40,944 nt of DNA from Acholeplasmatales bacterium (lineage in GTDB: Bacteria > Bacillota_I > Bacilli_A > Acholeplasmatales > Anaeroplasmataceae): the NCBI GenBank assembly GCA_024690445.1, contig JAILPD010000066.1:1-40944 (forward strand). Direction: 5' to 3'. Position numbers and translations under genes: made by a program. The notes under the pieces were generated by a model. That model did no database searches, had not been told where the DNA came from, and was given only the letters and a program-made list of their open reading frames with translations. Positions 15,692 to 24,406 of this stretch are shown here, in pieces (position 1 is the stretch's first letter; each line of letters begins with the position of its first letter).

Positions 15692-16726
15692 TTATAAATA
15701 TTCTATAAGCTCATCATAAATATCCTTATAATGATCATCAATAATACCAAAATCCATCTCCTTATAGCTCCAAATAGCTCTACCAATGCCATAATGATTA
15801 AATGTGGCATTAATATCCTTTAGCCAATTCAATGTAGATTTAGTATCTGCTCTATCAATTACGCCATACTCACCACAATATAAAGCTACGTTATATTTCT
15901 TAGCACAATCGACAGCTTCTTTAAATAAATTATTAAAGAAATTATCCTTTAACAATTTTAAAGCATTATCACTATCTCCTAATGTACCTGCCGGAATTGA
16001 TGGGACAATCTTACAGATTTTTTTATACTTTTCCTCATCAACAGGGTAAGGCATTCTAAAATCAAGTGGCATCTTATCTACCCAATAAGCACCTTGATGT
16101 GAAAATGCTAGTGGCTCATAACAATGAACATTAAATACTATATTCTTATCATATGGAGCTGGAATATATTTAACTGCAGAAACGCTAGAATATCCAACAC
16201 CACCATATAATATTTTAACATTAGGAGCGTTCTTTCTAATAACCTTAATACATCTTAATGCTAAATCATTCCATTCATTAATTACATCAAAGCTTGTTAC
16301 CTCATTTAGCATTTCAAACATCATTATATCACTATATTTAGCATAACGCTTTGATAATCTATCCCAAATATCTAAGAATAATTTCATTAATTCTTCATTT
16401 GTAAAGAATCCACTAGAATAAGCAAAATCATCAAATACATATCCTGGTGCCTTATGCAAATCTAAAACAACATTTAATCCATTTTTCTTACACCATTCAA
16501 TACATAAGTCGATATACTTATATCCTATCTCATTATCGCATTTTTTCTTTTCATCATATATATTTTCAAAATCAACAGGTAAACGAAGGTGGTCACATCC
16601 CATATCCTTAATTCTTTTAATATCATCTTCTTTAATAAATGAATCAAGATGAGAAACCTCTAAGCTACCTTGAGATAGCCATCCACCTAAATTTACACCC
16701 TTCATAAATCCATTTAATTTACTCAT
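15692..16726 (-). CDS. Cytoplasmic glycoside hydrolase family 5 (beta-glucanase/glucosidase-like)
   Basis: A 344-residue retaining glycoside hydrolase with a TIM barrel. Family marks in order: GVNLGGWL (10-17), HLRLPVDF (46-53), VVLDLHKAPG (86-95), the acid/base Glu142 in MLNEV, NVHCYEPLAF with the catalytic His near 201, and the nucleophile Glu286 in YCGEYGV. There is no signal peptide or carbohydrate-binding module, so it acts inside the cell on imported short beta-glucans. Bacterial GH5 enzymes close to this type cut beta-1,3- or beta-1,4-glucosides; I cannot tell which. ATG 16726 follows GAGG and overlaps the galM stop by 8 bases, which couples their translation. Confidence 0.87.
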   Translation of the reverse strand: MSKLNGFMKGVNLGGWLSQGSLEVSHLDSFIKEDDIKRIKDMGCDHLRLPVDFENIYDEKKKCDNEIGYKYIDLCIEWCKKNGLNVVLDLHKAPGYVFDDFAYSSGFFTNEELMKLFLDIWDRLSKRYAKYSDIMMFEMLNEVTSFDVINEWNDLALRCIKVIRKNAPNVKILYGGVGYSSVSAVKYIPAPYDKNIVFNVHCYEPLAFSHQGAYWVDKMPLDFRMPYPVDEEKYKKICKIVPSIPAGTLGDSDNALKLLKDNFFNNLFKEAVDCAKKYNVALYCGEYGVIDRADTKSTLNWLKDINATFNHYGIGRAIWSYKEMDFGIIDDHYKDIYDELIEYL

Positions 16727-17726
16727 TATCTACCTCAAAATAATACTCTATAGTCTCATTATATTTTTCATTCTTTTTTAATACATCAAGCTTTTCTTTT
16801 AAAAAGTCGCTATTAATCGTATTTGGATGAAACATACATTCTAAGCATACAGCATAATATGTTTCCATCTTTTTCTTGTTATTCATTATATCATTTCCTA
16901 CATAATTACATGTATATACAACAACTGTAGGATATGTCGTTTTTATTTTTAATACTCTCTTTGAATCATTATCCTTTAAAACTACATTAAAAATATCCTT
17001 AGATACCTCATCAAAAATATAAGGGAAATCATATCCATTAGTATTATTTATTATTTCCTTATCCATTAAATAATCACCAATTTTATGAGAATTTTTAAAT
17101 GAATAAATCTTTTTACAATCAACAATTTCTCTAGGTATTAATTTCTCCACTCTCTCCATTTTAGAGGAATTAATATAAAGATAATGATTTAAGATATTAT
17201 TCTTAGCATCACCTGACAAATTAAAATAGCTATGGTTGGATATATTTACTAAAGTATCCTCACTCGTTGTAGCTAGATAATTTACTGTCAATTTGTTGAT
17301 TTCTTTATATAATCGATAAATAACATTAATATTTAAGTCACCAGGATATTTAGACTCTTCACTTGTTGATAAATAAGAAAATACTACTTCATAATAATCA
17401 TTAGTTTCAGATTGCTTAATATCATATTCTTTATAACTAATACCACCATTCCCTCCATGTAAACCATTAGGATCAGTTGATGGTATTTCATATTCTTTAC
17501 CATTTAATATAAATTTAGAATTTGATATTCTGCCCCCAGTTCTACCAATGGTTTTACCTAAATAGCTAGTTTCAGTTAAAAAGTTCTCTTTTTTATCAGT
17601 AGTATAAACAATTGATTCTAGTTTATTATCTTTATCTACAGTTTTAATATCATAAATAGACGCTCCAACATTACATAAAGTAACAGTAGTATTAAATCTA
17701 TTCTTTATCTCAATAAAGCTAACCAT
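16719..17726 (-). CDS. galM: Aldose 1-epimerase (mutarotase)
   Basis: Interconverts alpha and beta anomers of glucose or galactose in the cytoplasm, useful here because sugar cleavage releases one anomer while kinases may prefer the other. 335 residues with family blocks: GKTIGRTGGRIS, NGLHGGNGGI (substrate His), the catalytic His in NISNHSYFNLSGD, and the Glu-containing end VCLECMFHPNTIN. ATG 17726 has AAAGGAAA before it. It starts 13 bases after a terminator-like hairpin (17739-17772) that separates it from the ABC ATPase gene, so its expression may rely on read-through. It overlaps the GH5 gene by 8 bases. Confidence 0.9.
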   Translation of the reverse strand: MVSFIEIKNRFNTTVTLCNVGASIYDIKTVDKDNKLESIVYTTDKKENFLTETSYLGKTIGRTGGRISNSKFILNGKEYEIPSTDPNGLHGGNGGISYKEYDIKQSETNDYYEVVFSYLSTSEESKYPGDLNINVIYRLYKEINKLTVNYLATTSEDTLVNISNHSYFNLSGDAKNNILNHYLYINSSKMERVEKLIPREIVDCKKIYSFKNSHKIGDYLMDKEIINNTNGYDFPYIFDEVSKDIFNVVLKDNDSKRVLKIKTTYPTVVVYTCNYVGNDIMNNKKKMETYYAVCLECMFHPNTINSDFLKEKLDVLKKNEKYNETIEYYFEVDNE

Positions 17727-17738
17727 ATGTTTCCTTTC

Positions 17739-17772
17739 TAAAAAATAAAGTGATTATTTTTCAAATCACTTT
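17739..17772 (-). terminator. Terminator or attenuator between the sugar ATPase gene and galM
   Basis: AAAGTGATT (17747-17755) pairs with AATCACTTT (17764-17772) around an 8-base loop. ATTTTTTAG follows on the minus strand, directly before the galM ribosome binding site. I see no strong promoter between it and galM, so partial read-through is likely. Confidence 0.75.
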
Positions 17773-17823
17773 ACTTACTTTTAAGCTGTTTATAATAAAG
17801 GATTTATCAAAAAAAGCTTAATA

Positions 17824-19344
17824 TTAATTTTCTTTAGTTTCTAAAGTCTTTTGCTCTAAAGCTTCTTTTTCAGCTTTAGACTCTTCTTCTAAAGTCTGAG
17901 CCTTTCTTAAAGCTACTAGTCTTGGATCTTCTTGATATTCTTCATCTAAATATTCAAGATTTCTTTCATTTTCCTTAGAGAATAAATGAACTAAATTACC
18001 TGTAAATCCAAGCTTAATTGTTTGACCAACATAATTTACATATCCACTTAATGTAGGAATAATAACAATAACATCCTTACCCTTAGCAGTTAAATGTAGG
18101 TGAGCAGCAGGTCCCATAAGCTCTGATACATCTACAGTACCATCAATACCATTTTCGCCAACAATCATATGATCTGGTCTTACACCTAATGTAATATTTT
18201 GAGATTGAACGTTATTTGCTTTTAATCTCTCCTGTTTTTCTGCAGATAACTCAACCTTATAATCATCAACTTTAACGAAATAACTGCCATTTTCTAATAA
18301 TAATTCAGCATCAAAATAGTTCATCTGAGGAGTTCCAATGAAACCAGATACGAACTTATTTCTTGGATGATCAAATACTTCCTGTGGTGTACCAATTTGT
18401 TGAACGAAGCCATCTTTCATAACAACAATACGATCACCTAATGTCATAGCCTCTACCTGGTCATGAGTTACATAAATAAATGTAGTATTAACTCTCTTTC
18501 TAAGCTTAATAATTTCAGCACGCATCTGATTTCTAAGCTTAGCATCTAGATTTGATAATGGTTCATCCATTAATAAAACCTTAGGATTTCTTACTACTGC
18601 ACGTCCAATAGCAACTCTTTGTCTTTGACCACCAGATAGATTCTTAGGCTTTCTATCAAGATAATCAGTAATATTAAGCATTTCAGCTACCTGATTAATC
18701 TTGTATTTTCTCATTTCAGGAGATAGCTTGGCAACATAAGATGTCTCTCCCTCAGCAATCTTAGCCTCGCACTCCTTAATTCTTTCTTTTGCTAAAGCAA
18801 TATTATCATCGATAGGCTTAATCTTCTTTTCAAGCTTAGCCATATCTGTTATATTCTTCTTTAAATCTTCCTTTTCCTTTTCATAGTTTTCAATTTGATC
18901 AACTAAGAAATCAATTTCAAATCTATAAGTTATATTCTGAGGAAGAATTCTTAAAGGATAGCCCATGTTTTGAGCAACTGTCATATGAGGATATAATGCA
19001 TAGCTTTGGAATACCATTGCGATATCTCTATCCTTAGGTTCGATTGAATTTACAATCTTACCATCAATAAGCAATTCGCCTTCTGAAATCTCTTCAAGAC
19101 CCGCAACCATACGAAGTGTAGTTGACTTACCACATCCAGAAGGACCAACTAATACAATAAATTCTCCATCTTTAATTTTTAAATTTAAATTTTGTACAGC
19201 TATAACTCCCTTTTCAGTAATTTGTAAATTATGCTTTCTAACTCTTGGAGCTACTTTTTTTCCAAATAAACCAAAATACTTTCTTTTTGGTTTATCAATA
19301 TATGGATAAATTTTTACTATATCCTTTAAAATTACTTCTGCCAT
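17824..19344 (-). CDS. Sugar ABC transporter ATPase (MsmK/UgpC type) with two insertions
   Basis: The ATPase energising the adjacent sugar importer. Walker A GPSGCGKST (67-75), Q-loop Gln113 (FQSYALYPHMT), signature LSGGQRQR (236-243), Walker B VLLMDEP (256-262), switch His in YVTHDQVEAMTLGDR, then a C-terminal regulatory domain (GVRPDHMIV; LMGPAAHLHL). At 506 residues it is far longer than the usual 360-375. About 35 residues are inserted before the Walker A strand (KPKRKYFGLFGKKVAPRVRK). About 70-80 are inserted in the helical subdomain (137-215), rich in Glu/Lys and looking like a coiled coil. A charged tail of about 45 residues ends the protein. Similar long versions occur in mycoplasmas. 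It sits 17 bases after the second permease gene. Confidence 0.92.
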   Translation of the reverse strand: MAEVILKDIVKIYPYIDKPKRKYFGLFGKKVAPRVRKHNLQITEKGVIAVQNLNLKIKDGEFIVLVGPSGCGKSTTLRMVAGLEEISEGELLIDGKIVNSIEPKDRDIAMVFQSYALYPHMTVAQNMGYPLRILPQNITYRFEIDFLVDQIENYEKEKEDLKKNITDMAKLEKKIKPIDDNIALAKERIKECEAKIAEGETSYVAKLSPEMRKYKINQVAEMLNITDYLDRKPKNLSGGQRQRVAIGRAVVRNPKVLLMDEPLSNLDAKLRNQMRAEIIKLRKRVNTTFIYVTHDQVEAMTLGDRIVVMKDGFVQQIGTPQEVFDHPRNKFVSGFIGTPQMNYFDAELLLENGSYFVKVDDYKVELSAEKQERLKANNVQSQNITLGVRPDHMIVGENGIDGTVDVSELMGPAAHLHLTAKGKDVIVIIPTLSGYVNYVGQTIKLGFTGNLVHLFSKENERNLEYLDEEYQEDPRLVALRKAQTLEEESKAEKEALEQKTLETKEN

Positions 19345-19361
19345 AAATTAATACCTCTCTT

Positions 19362-20249
19362 CTATCCTTTAACTGAACCACTTGTTACGCCCTTGATAAT
19401 TGACTTAGACAAGAACAAGTATACTAACATTACTGGGAATATTGATACGAATATCGCCATATAAATTAAGCCCATATCCATTTTTGAAAAATCCGCACTT
19501 CTTAATAGTGATAGCATTGTAGGAAGTGTCTTCTTCTTTGCATCAGTTAATAATAGTGTTGGTAAATAAAGATTGTTCCATGAAGCTACGAATGAGAAGA
19601 TTAACTGAACTGCTAATGCTGGCTTCATAATAGGTAGAACAACTCTATTAAATGTCATAAATTCGCTTGAACCATCCATTCTAGAAGCTTCAACTAATTC
19701 AAGTGGTAATGTAGCTCTTAAATGTTGAATCATATAGAAGAATGTTGCTGGAGCTGCGATACCAGGAACAATTAGAATCCAGAATTGATTCTTCCAACCT
19801 AAAGAATTACACATCTGTACAAAACCTACTGATGATACTTGAGATGGAATCATCATAATCGCTAAAATGAATACTTCTGCAGCTCTCTTAAATTTAAAAT
19901 TATAAACATAAATGCCATAGGCACATAATGCTGAAAAATAAGTTGTAACTATTGCAGATAAAGAAGCGATAATAAATGAATTTAGCATACCTCTTTTTAT
20001 ATCAGCAACAGTTGTATAATTCCATAACTTTTTAAAATTCTCAAAGAAATGAGTTGATGGAATTAATGTGAATCCCTGCTGTAATTCCGCATGACTTCTA
20101 GATGCATTTATAAATAACAAATAGAAAAAGAATAAACATAGAATAGTAAGAAAGATCATGAAGGTATAGACAAGAATTCTTTGAATAGTTAGTTTTGTCT
20201 TGGCGGCGTTGTTTTCTTTTTCGCCGAGAGCAACTGTTTTTTCCTGCAT
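19362..20249 (-). CDS. Sugar ABC transporter permease (MalG type)
   Basis: A 295-residue inner-membrane component with about six hydrophobic segments (first at 26-50, TFMIFLTILCLFFFYLLFI). The cytoplasmic EAA loop that docks on the ATPase reads EASRMDGSSEFMTFNRVVLPIMKP, close to the MalG consensus. ATG 20249 follows AAGGAGG. It lies 11 bases after the MalF-type gene and 17 bases before the ATPase gene, in the same operon as the binding lipoprotein. The substrate is inferred from the locus: cellobiose or a related beta-gluco-oligosaccharide. Confidence 0.92.
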   Translation of the reverse strand: MQEKTVALGEKENNAAKTKLTIQRILVYTFMIFLTILCLFFFYLLFINASRSHAELQQGFTLIPSTHFFENFKKLWNYTTVADIKRGMLNSFIIASLSAIVTTYFSALCAYGIYVYNFKFKRAAEVFILAIMMIPSQVSSVGFVQMCNSLGWKNQFWILIVPGIAAPATFFYMIQHLRATLPLELVEASRMDGSSEFMTFNRVVLPIMKPALAVQLIFSFVASWNNLYLPTLLLTDAKKKTLPTMLSLLRSADFSKMDMGLIYMAIFVSIFPVMLVYLFLSKSIIKGVTSGSVKG

Positions 20250-20260
20250 ATTTTACCTCC

Positions 20261-21214
20261 TTAATTCTTTCTAGATATTGATCTAAATACAATAACACTG
20301 AATATAGCTGTTACAATGAATAATACAACTGCTATTGCACCTGACATACCATAATTACCAACTGATAGATAATCATTTAATAACATAACAAGTGTCTTTG
20401 TTGTATTATTTGGTGAACCATATCCCTTAGTTAATACTTGCGGAACATCGAACATCTGTAATCCACCAATCATTGATGTAATCGCAACATATACTAATAT
20501 TGGCTTTAGTAATGGTAATGTAATATCAAAGAATACTCTTGTTGAAGATGCACCATCCATACGTGCAGATTCGAACAAGCTTTCATCAATACCCATAATA
20601 CCAGCCATTAATAAAATTGTTGTATTACCAAACCACATCAAGAAATTAATTGTCGCTACTAATCCTCTCGTCGACCACGGATATGTAGTAACGAAATCTA
20701 TATTCTCTTGCGTCCATCCAAGTGCATGAATTATTTGATTGATAGGTCCTACTGAATTAAATATCGCATAGAACAAGAATGCAAACGCAGATGCCATAAT
20801 TAGATTTGGCATATAGAATACTGATTTAAAAAATCCAGCACCCTTAATATTTAATCTTGTACTAGTGAAGAATAATGCTAATAATAATGAGAATAATAAC
20901 TGAATTACTGCTCCCATTACCCACATAATCATAGTGTTACCTAAACACTGAAGAATCATTATAGATCCATTATCACCTGGTGTAAATAATGTTTGGTAGT
21001 TACCAAATCCGACGAAATTAGGTCCGATATATGTAACACCTTGACCAGACTTACGATATTCAGTAAAACTGTAAAAAATTGTTAAGATTTGAGGATATAA
21101 CGTAAATATTGCATACGCTAGGAAGAAGGGAAGAATAAAGATGTATCCCCACTTAGCATAACTCACCGATTTATGCTTTACTTTTTTAGGTTTTTCCTCC
21201 ATTAAATTTTCCAT
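20261..21214 (-). CDS. Sugar ABC transporter permease (MalF type)
   Basis: A 317-residue membrane protein with a Lys-rich cytoplasmic N-terminus (MENLMEEKPKKVKHKS), a first membrane segment at about 23-43 and five more after a long external loop. The EAA loop is ESARMDGASSTRVFFDITLPLLKP. ATG 21214 is preceded by AAGGAGAGG. It pairs with the MalG-type permease 11 bases downstream. The preceding 147-base gap after the binding-protein gene holds a strong hairpin but no obvious promoter, so it is probably expressed from the binding-protein promoter at a lower level. Confidence 0.92.
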   Translation of the reverse strand: MENLMEEKPKKVKHKSVSYAKWGYIFILPFFLAYAIFTLYPQILTIFYSFTEYRKSGQGVTYIGPNFVGFGNYQTLFTPGDNGSIMILQCLGNTMIMWVMGAVIQLLFSLLLALFFTSTRLNIKGAGFFKSVFYMPNLIMASAFAFLFYAIFNSVGPINQIIHALGWTQENIDFVTTYPWSTRGLVATINFLMWFGNTTILLMAGIMGIDESLFESARMDGASSTRVFFDITLPLLKPILVYVAITSMIGGLQMFDVPQVLTKGYGSPNNTTKTLVMLLNDYLSVGNYGMSGAIAVVLFIVTAIFSVIVFRSISRKN

Positions 21215-21259
21215 AGTTTCCTCTCCTTTATGAAAAATACTTTTTACCTAACCCTGATA

Positions 21260-21300
21260 ATGAGAAAATGCGGAGGGGTTATCCCGCCGCATCTTCTCAT
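21260..21300 (-). promoter_or_regulatory. Stable intercistronic hairpin after the binding-protein gene
   Basis: In the minus-strand RNA, 21287-21300 pairs with 21260-21273: 14 bp including one G-U, with GC-rich GATGCGG/CCGCATT, plus an inner GGG/CCC. The following bases (TATCAGGGTTAGG) are not a T-run. It is therefore more likely a 3' stabilising or partial-stop structure than a full terminator. Such structures commonly keep binding-protein mRNA above permease mRNA. Confidence 0.65.
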
Positions 21301-21361
21301 ATCTTAGCGGTTAAGTTGTGTACTTAATGCTTTATTTAACTTTATTATACCTAATTTACAA

Positions 21362-22726
21362 TTATATTGTAAAGTTAGTTGTATTAACATCTGGACACTT
21401 AGTCTTAATGTATGTCTTGAAGTTTGCAACTGCTTGATCTCTTGTTACAGAACCCTTTAGATATTCTTGAACCTTGTTCTGTAAACCTTCATTACAATAT
21501 TGATCATAAATTGTTTGATTTTGGAACTTAATACCCTTAGCTAATTCTAGATATACCTTAGTATCATTTTGTCCACCTAAGAATGCATTACCTGTTCCCT
21601 TTGCATCATATTCGTCAGAAACTTCCTTATTAACCTTTTGGTTATTAGAGAATTGACCTTCTTTTAATACTAATTGCTTACAAATACTTTCGTCATTAGT
21701 GAATGCTTCCATAGTCTTCTTTACTAATGCGTCATCATCGCCGCCTTCTGCAGCTAACATCCAAGTACCACCCCAGAAGTACTTAGCTGGTCCTTCGACT
21801 AGACCCCAGTCACCATTACATCCCTTTTCAGGATCTTGAGCGTTCTTCATAGAGAAATTATAGTACCAAGCTGGTCCAAAGTAACAGAATGTTTTACCAG
21901 AACCATACATTTGAGCAGTACATTCATCTTCCCAAATACCTGCAGATAATGTATATCCATTGCTCATGAAGTTTTCTGCTTGTTGTAACCATGAACCAAT
22001 CTGTGTATCTAATTGTAAATTATTATCCTTATCAACCCATGGCTTTGATGTATTGTTAGAGAATGCACGATATGTTTCAGCAAATGATGCAGTCATATAA
22101 TAACCTGCTGCCTTCATATCTGCTGCTACTGAATTAAATTTTTCCCAAGAATCAATCTTAGATTGTACATATTCAGGAGTATCATTACCTTCACCCCATA
22201 ATGCAGCTGCTACTGAACGACGATAGATTACGCCTGCTGGACAACATTGGAAAGATACACCCTTTACCTTACCATTTGCGTCTGATGCTGCTTGCTTTGT
22301 ATAGTTATAAATTTGTGGAGTTGATGTAACACCGATTGTAGAAATATCCTTAGTTGCTGTACTATTTGTATACTTTAAAATGTAGTCAGCTTCTGCTAAG
22401 AACATATCAACCTTTTCAGAAGTACCTGCGTTAGCGTTATTAGCTAATGCTTCATCTAGTGCTGCCTGATATTGACCATCATCAGATGGAACAATAGTCC
22501 ACTTAACTGCCTTACCATCTAAGTGATACCATTCTTTTTCTAAATCCTTATCAGCATCTGCCTTATCCTTATTTTCATCAGATAAGTACTTATTGAAGAA
22601 TCCTTGGAATTCTTGGTTCCAAGCATAAATGTGGAATACGTCAGATGGCGCACAAGATGTTAATGATGCTAAAGTAACTCCTGCCAACACTGTTCCTAAT
22701 CCTAAACCTAAAACTCTTTTTTTCAT
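21362..22726 (-). CDS. Sugar-binding lipoprotein of ABC transporter
   Basis: A 454-residue extracellular solute-binding protein (family 1). The N-terminus is a lipoprotein signal: MKKR, a hydrophobic core, and lipobox LTSC with the lipidated Cys25. The mature part opens with VFHIYAWNQEFQGFFNKY, the first strand and helix of sugar-binding proteins, and has many aromatic residues (for example FCYFGPAWYYNF; YFWGGTWML) as expected for ligand stacking. ATG 22726 follows AAAGGAG. The gene is first in the importer operon and lies under a promoter with three LacI-type sites. Ligand is inferred as cellobiose or other beta-gluco-oligosaccharides from the GH94, GH1 and GH5 genes around it. Confidence 0.92.
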   Translation of the reverse strand: MKKRVLGLGLGTVLAGVTLASLTSCAPSDVFHIYAWNQEFQGFFNKYLSDENKDKADADKDLEKEWYHLDGKAVKWTIVPSDDGQYQAALDEALANNANAGTSEKVDMFLAEADYILKYTNSTATKDISTIGVTSTPQIYNYTKQAASDANGKVKGVSFQCCPAGVIYRRSVAAALWGEGNDTPEYVQSKIDSWEKFNSVAADMKAAGYYMTASFAETYRAFSNNTSKPWVDKDNNLQLDTQIGSWLQQAENFMSNGYTLSAGIWEDECTAQMYGSGKTFCYFGPAWYYNFSMKNAQDPEKGCNGDWGLVEGPAKYFWGGTWMLAAEGGDDDALVKKTMEAFTNDESICKQLVLKEGQFSNNQKVNKEVSDEYDAKGTGNAFLGGQNDTKVYLELAKGIKFQNQTIYDQYCNEGLQNKVQEYLKGSVTRDQAVANFKTYIKTKCPDVNTTNFTI

Positions 22727-22776
22727 TTTCTCTTTGATCTCCTTTTTCCCGAAAAAATTGTTTTAAATATTTGTTT

Positions 22777-22796
22777 GTACTTAAACGTTTAAGTAC
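22777..22796. promoter_or_regulatory. LacI-type operator O1 (perfect 20-bp palindrome)
   Basis: GTACTTAAACGTTTAAGTAC is a perfect palindrome with the central CG typical of LacI/GalR operators. It lies in the leader of the binding-protein gene, about 100 bases after the expected start and 50 before ATG 22726. Confidence 0.8.
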
Positions 22797-22845
22797 GAAT
22801 AGAAAATTGATTCACCATATTTAAACCTTCACTGAGACTCTAATT

Positions 22846-22861
22846 ACGTAAGCGTTTTCTT
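22846..22861. promoter_or_regulatory. cre-like / LacI-type operator O2
   Basis: ACGTAAGCGTTTTCTT: its inner 14 bases (22847-22860) match 12 of 14 positions of the cre consensus TGWAANCGNTNWCA. It lies about 36 bases after the expected start of the binding-protein transcript. It could be bound by the local LacI regulator or by a CcpA-like protein. Confidence 0.5.
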
Positions 22862-22895
22862 TATATTCGGTTTTTTTATTCTTTTTTCTCTGCTC

Positions 22896-22924
22896 AGTAT
22901 TCAAATTTTAAATATTTTTGTCAA
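22896..22924 (-). promoter_or_regulatory. Promoter of the sugar importer operon
   Basis: Minus strand TTGACA (22919-22924, perfect -35), 17-base spacer, AATACT (22896-22901). The transcript would carry a leader of about 160 bases with operators O2 and O1 inside it; O3 is about 100 bases upstream. The rest of the 327-base gene-free stretch 22727-23053 is A/T-rich, and I see no further gene or RNA in it. Confidence 0.7.
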
Positions 22925-22980
22925 TCACTACTTGTATGATAGCACTAAAAAATTTGTTTGTAAACACTTTTTCATAAAAA

Positions 22981-22997
22981 ACTTAAACGTTTTCGAA
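22981..22997. promoter_or_regulatory. LacI-type operator O3
   Basis: ACTTAAACGTTTTCGAA shares the TTAAACGTTT core with O1, O4 and O5 and matches the O5 half-site TTTTCG exactly. It lies upstream of the importer promoter and after the GH1 stop. Confidence 0.65.
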
Positions 22998-23053
22998 AAT
23001 CGCTTTCATTTTATCGAAATTATATATAAATTTTTTATATATATCGCCAAAAA

Positions 23054-24391
23054 TCACTTAGAAAAAATTTTTTTATACTCCTTAAAAGAATCCTTCTTTA
23101 TTCTTCTTCCATCACGGTAATCGATATAAACTAACCCAAATCTCTTCTTTAATCCACAGCTCCATTCGAAGTTATCAAATAGACTCCAATAATAATATCC
23201 TTTGATAGGAACAACCTTTGAAACTTTTTCTAATTCCTGTAAATATCTCCTAATATAATCAGTTCTTTCAGGATCATGAACATGACCATCTAGTGATACT
23301 ATATCGTTATTACAAAAGCCATTTTCACTAATAATAATTGGCTTTTTATATCTTTCGTATAAGAACTTAGGCCCATAATATAATGTTTCAGGAACAACCT
23401 GTAACCAATCTATATTCCCTTCTGGATATCCAAAATAGAATTCATCTTTGACTAGATTACCATCTTTATCTAGTGAATAATAATTCCCAGAATAAAAGTT
23501 TTGATAAATATAATCAAGTGGCTGATTAATTAATTCTAAATCTTCTTTTGTAATTTCAGGTAATATATCTTTAAATTCTTCATAGTATGATTTAGGATAA
23601 TCACCTAAGAATATCGGATCTGTATAAATAGAAAGAGTATTAGGAAATTCAAAATCTCTTTTAAGCTCAAAATATTTTTCATAGCACTTCTTCTCTAAGA
23701 TAGTATCATCTCTATCAGACGGACACATTGGTCTTGAACATGGAGCTATGCCAACCTTAGAATTAGGAACATTATTTCTAATCACTTTCACAGCCTTTCC
23801 ATGACATTTCAAAATGTTATGAATTGCCTTAAGCATTTCCTTATCATTATATTTTACGCCTGGTGCGTGTACGCATAATCTATGCCCTAATTGCATAATA
23901 CACTGAGGTTCATTAATAGTAATATAATTATCAACTAATCCTACTAATGCCTTAGTCACAACATCAGTATAATAAGCAAAATAATCAGAAATTTCGTCAT
24001 TTAAAAAACCACCTGTATCCTCAAGCCACTGTGGCATATCCCAGTGGTATAAGGTTACTAATGGCTTTATATTGTTCTTTATTAATTCTTTACATAACTT
24101 AATGTAGTAATTAAGTCCTTTTTGATTTGGTTTATTCTTTTCAGTAATCACTCTAGTCCAGGCAATTGAAAAACGATAGGATTTTACTCCTAATTGTTTC
24201 AATATTTTTACATCATCTTTGTATTTAACATAACTATCACAAGCTATAGAACCATCGCTTTTATCGGCAATATTATCCCTATTAGCTGTAAATGTATCCC
24301 ATATTGATTTACATTTGCCATCCTTATCGATTGAACCTTCAATTTGATAGGAAGCTGTTGATACGCCAAAAACAAAACCTGAATCGAACAT
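23054..24391 (-). CDS. Glycoside hydrolase family 1 beta-glucosidase
   Basis: A 445-residue cytoplasmic retaining beta-glucosidase or 6-phospho-beta-glucosidase. Landmarks: FVFGVSTASYQIEG (7-19), YRFSIAWTR (72-80), TLYHWDMPQWLED, acid/base Glu161 in ITINEPQ, nucleophile Glu356 in IIISENGF, and the aglycone-site end KGYYYWSLFDNFEWSCG. The region where 6-phospho enzymes carry Ser/Lys/Tyr reads FEWSCGLKKRFGLVYID, nearer to the non-phosphorylated (ENFEWxxGYxxRFG) type. That and the ABC importer favour an unphosphorylated substrate. ATG 24391 follows AAAGGAG, 15 bases after the lacI-type stop, so the two share a transcript. The stop is TGA, evidence that TGA is not Trp here. Confidence 0.92.
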   Translation of the reverse strand: MFDSGFVFGVSTASYQIEGSIDKDGKCKSIWDTFTANRDNIADKSDGSIACDSYVKYKDDVKILKQLGVKSYRFSIAWTRVITEKNKPNQKGLNYYIKLCKELIKNNIKPLVTLYHWDMPQWLEDTGGFLNDEISDYFAYYTDVVTKALVGLVDNYITINEPQCIMQLGHRLCVHAPGVKYNDKEMLKAIHNILKCHGKAVKVIRNNVPNSKVGIAPCSRPMCPSDRDDTILEKKCYEKYFELKRDFEFPNTLSIYTDPIFLGDYPKSYYEEFKDILPEITKEDLELINQPLDYIYQNFYSGNYYSLDKDGNLVKDEFYFGYPEGNIDWLQVVPETLYYGPKFLYERYKKPIIISENGFCNNDIVSLDGHVHDPERTDYIRRYLQELEKVSKVVPIKGYYYWSLFDNFEWSCGLKKRFGLVYIDYRDGRRIKKDSFKEYKKIFSK

Positions 24392-24406
24392 AATTACTCC
24401 TTTAAT

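Noticed and set aside
22727..23053. Riboswitch or small RNA in the 327-base gap
   Set aside because: No conserved riboswitch fold or terminator/antiterminator pair is visible; promoter and operators explain the conserved-looking parts.
23054..23056. Possible Mycoplasma code (TGA as Trp)
   Set aside because: The GH1 gene ends with TGA at the expected family length, Trp is written TGG throughout, and no gene needs TGA read-through.
22932..23120. Plus-strand open frame of 62 codons between the sugar operons
   Set aside because: It overlaps operator O3 and the end of the GH1 gene, has no ribosome binding site and no recognisable product.
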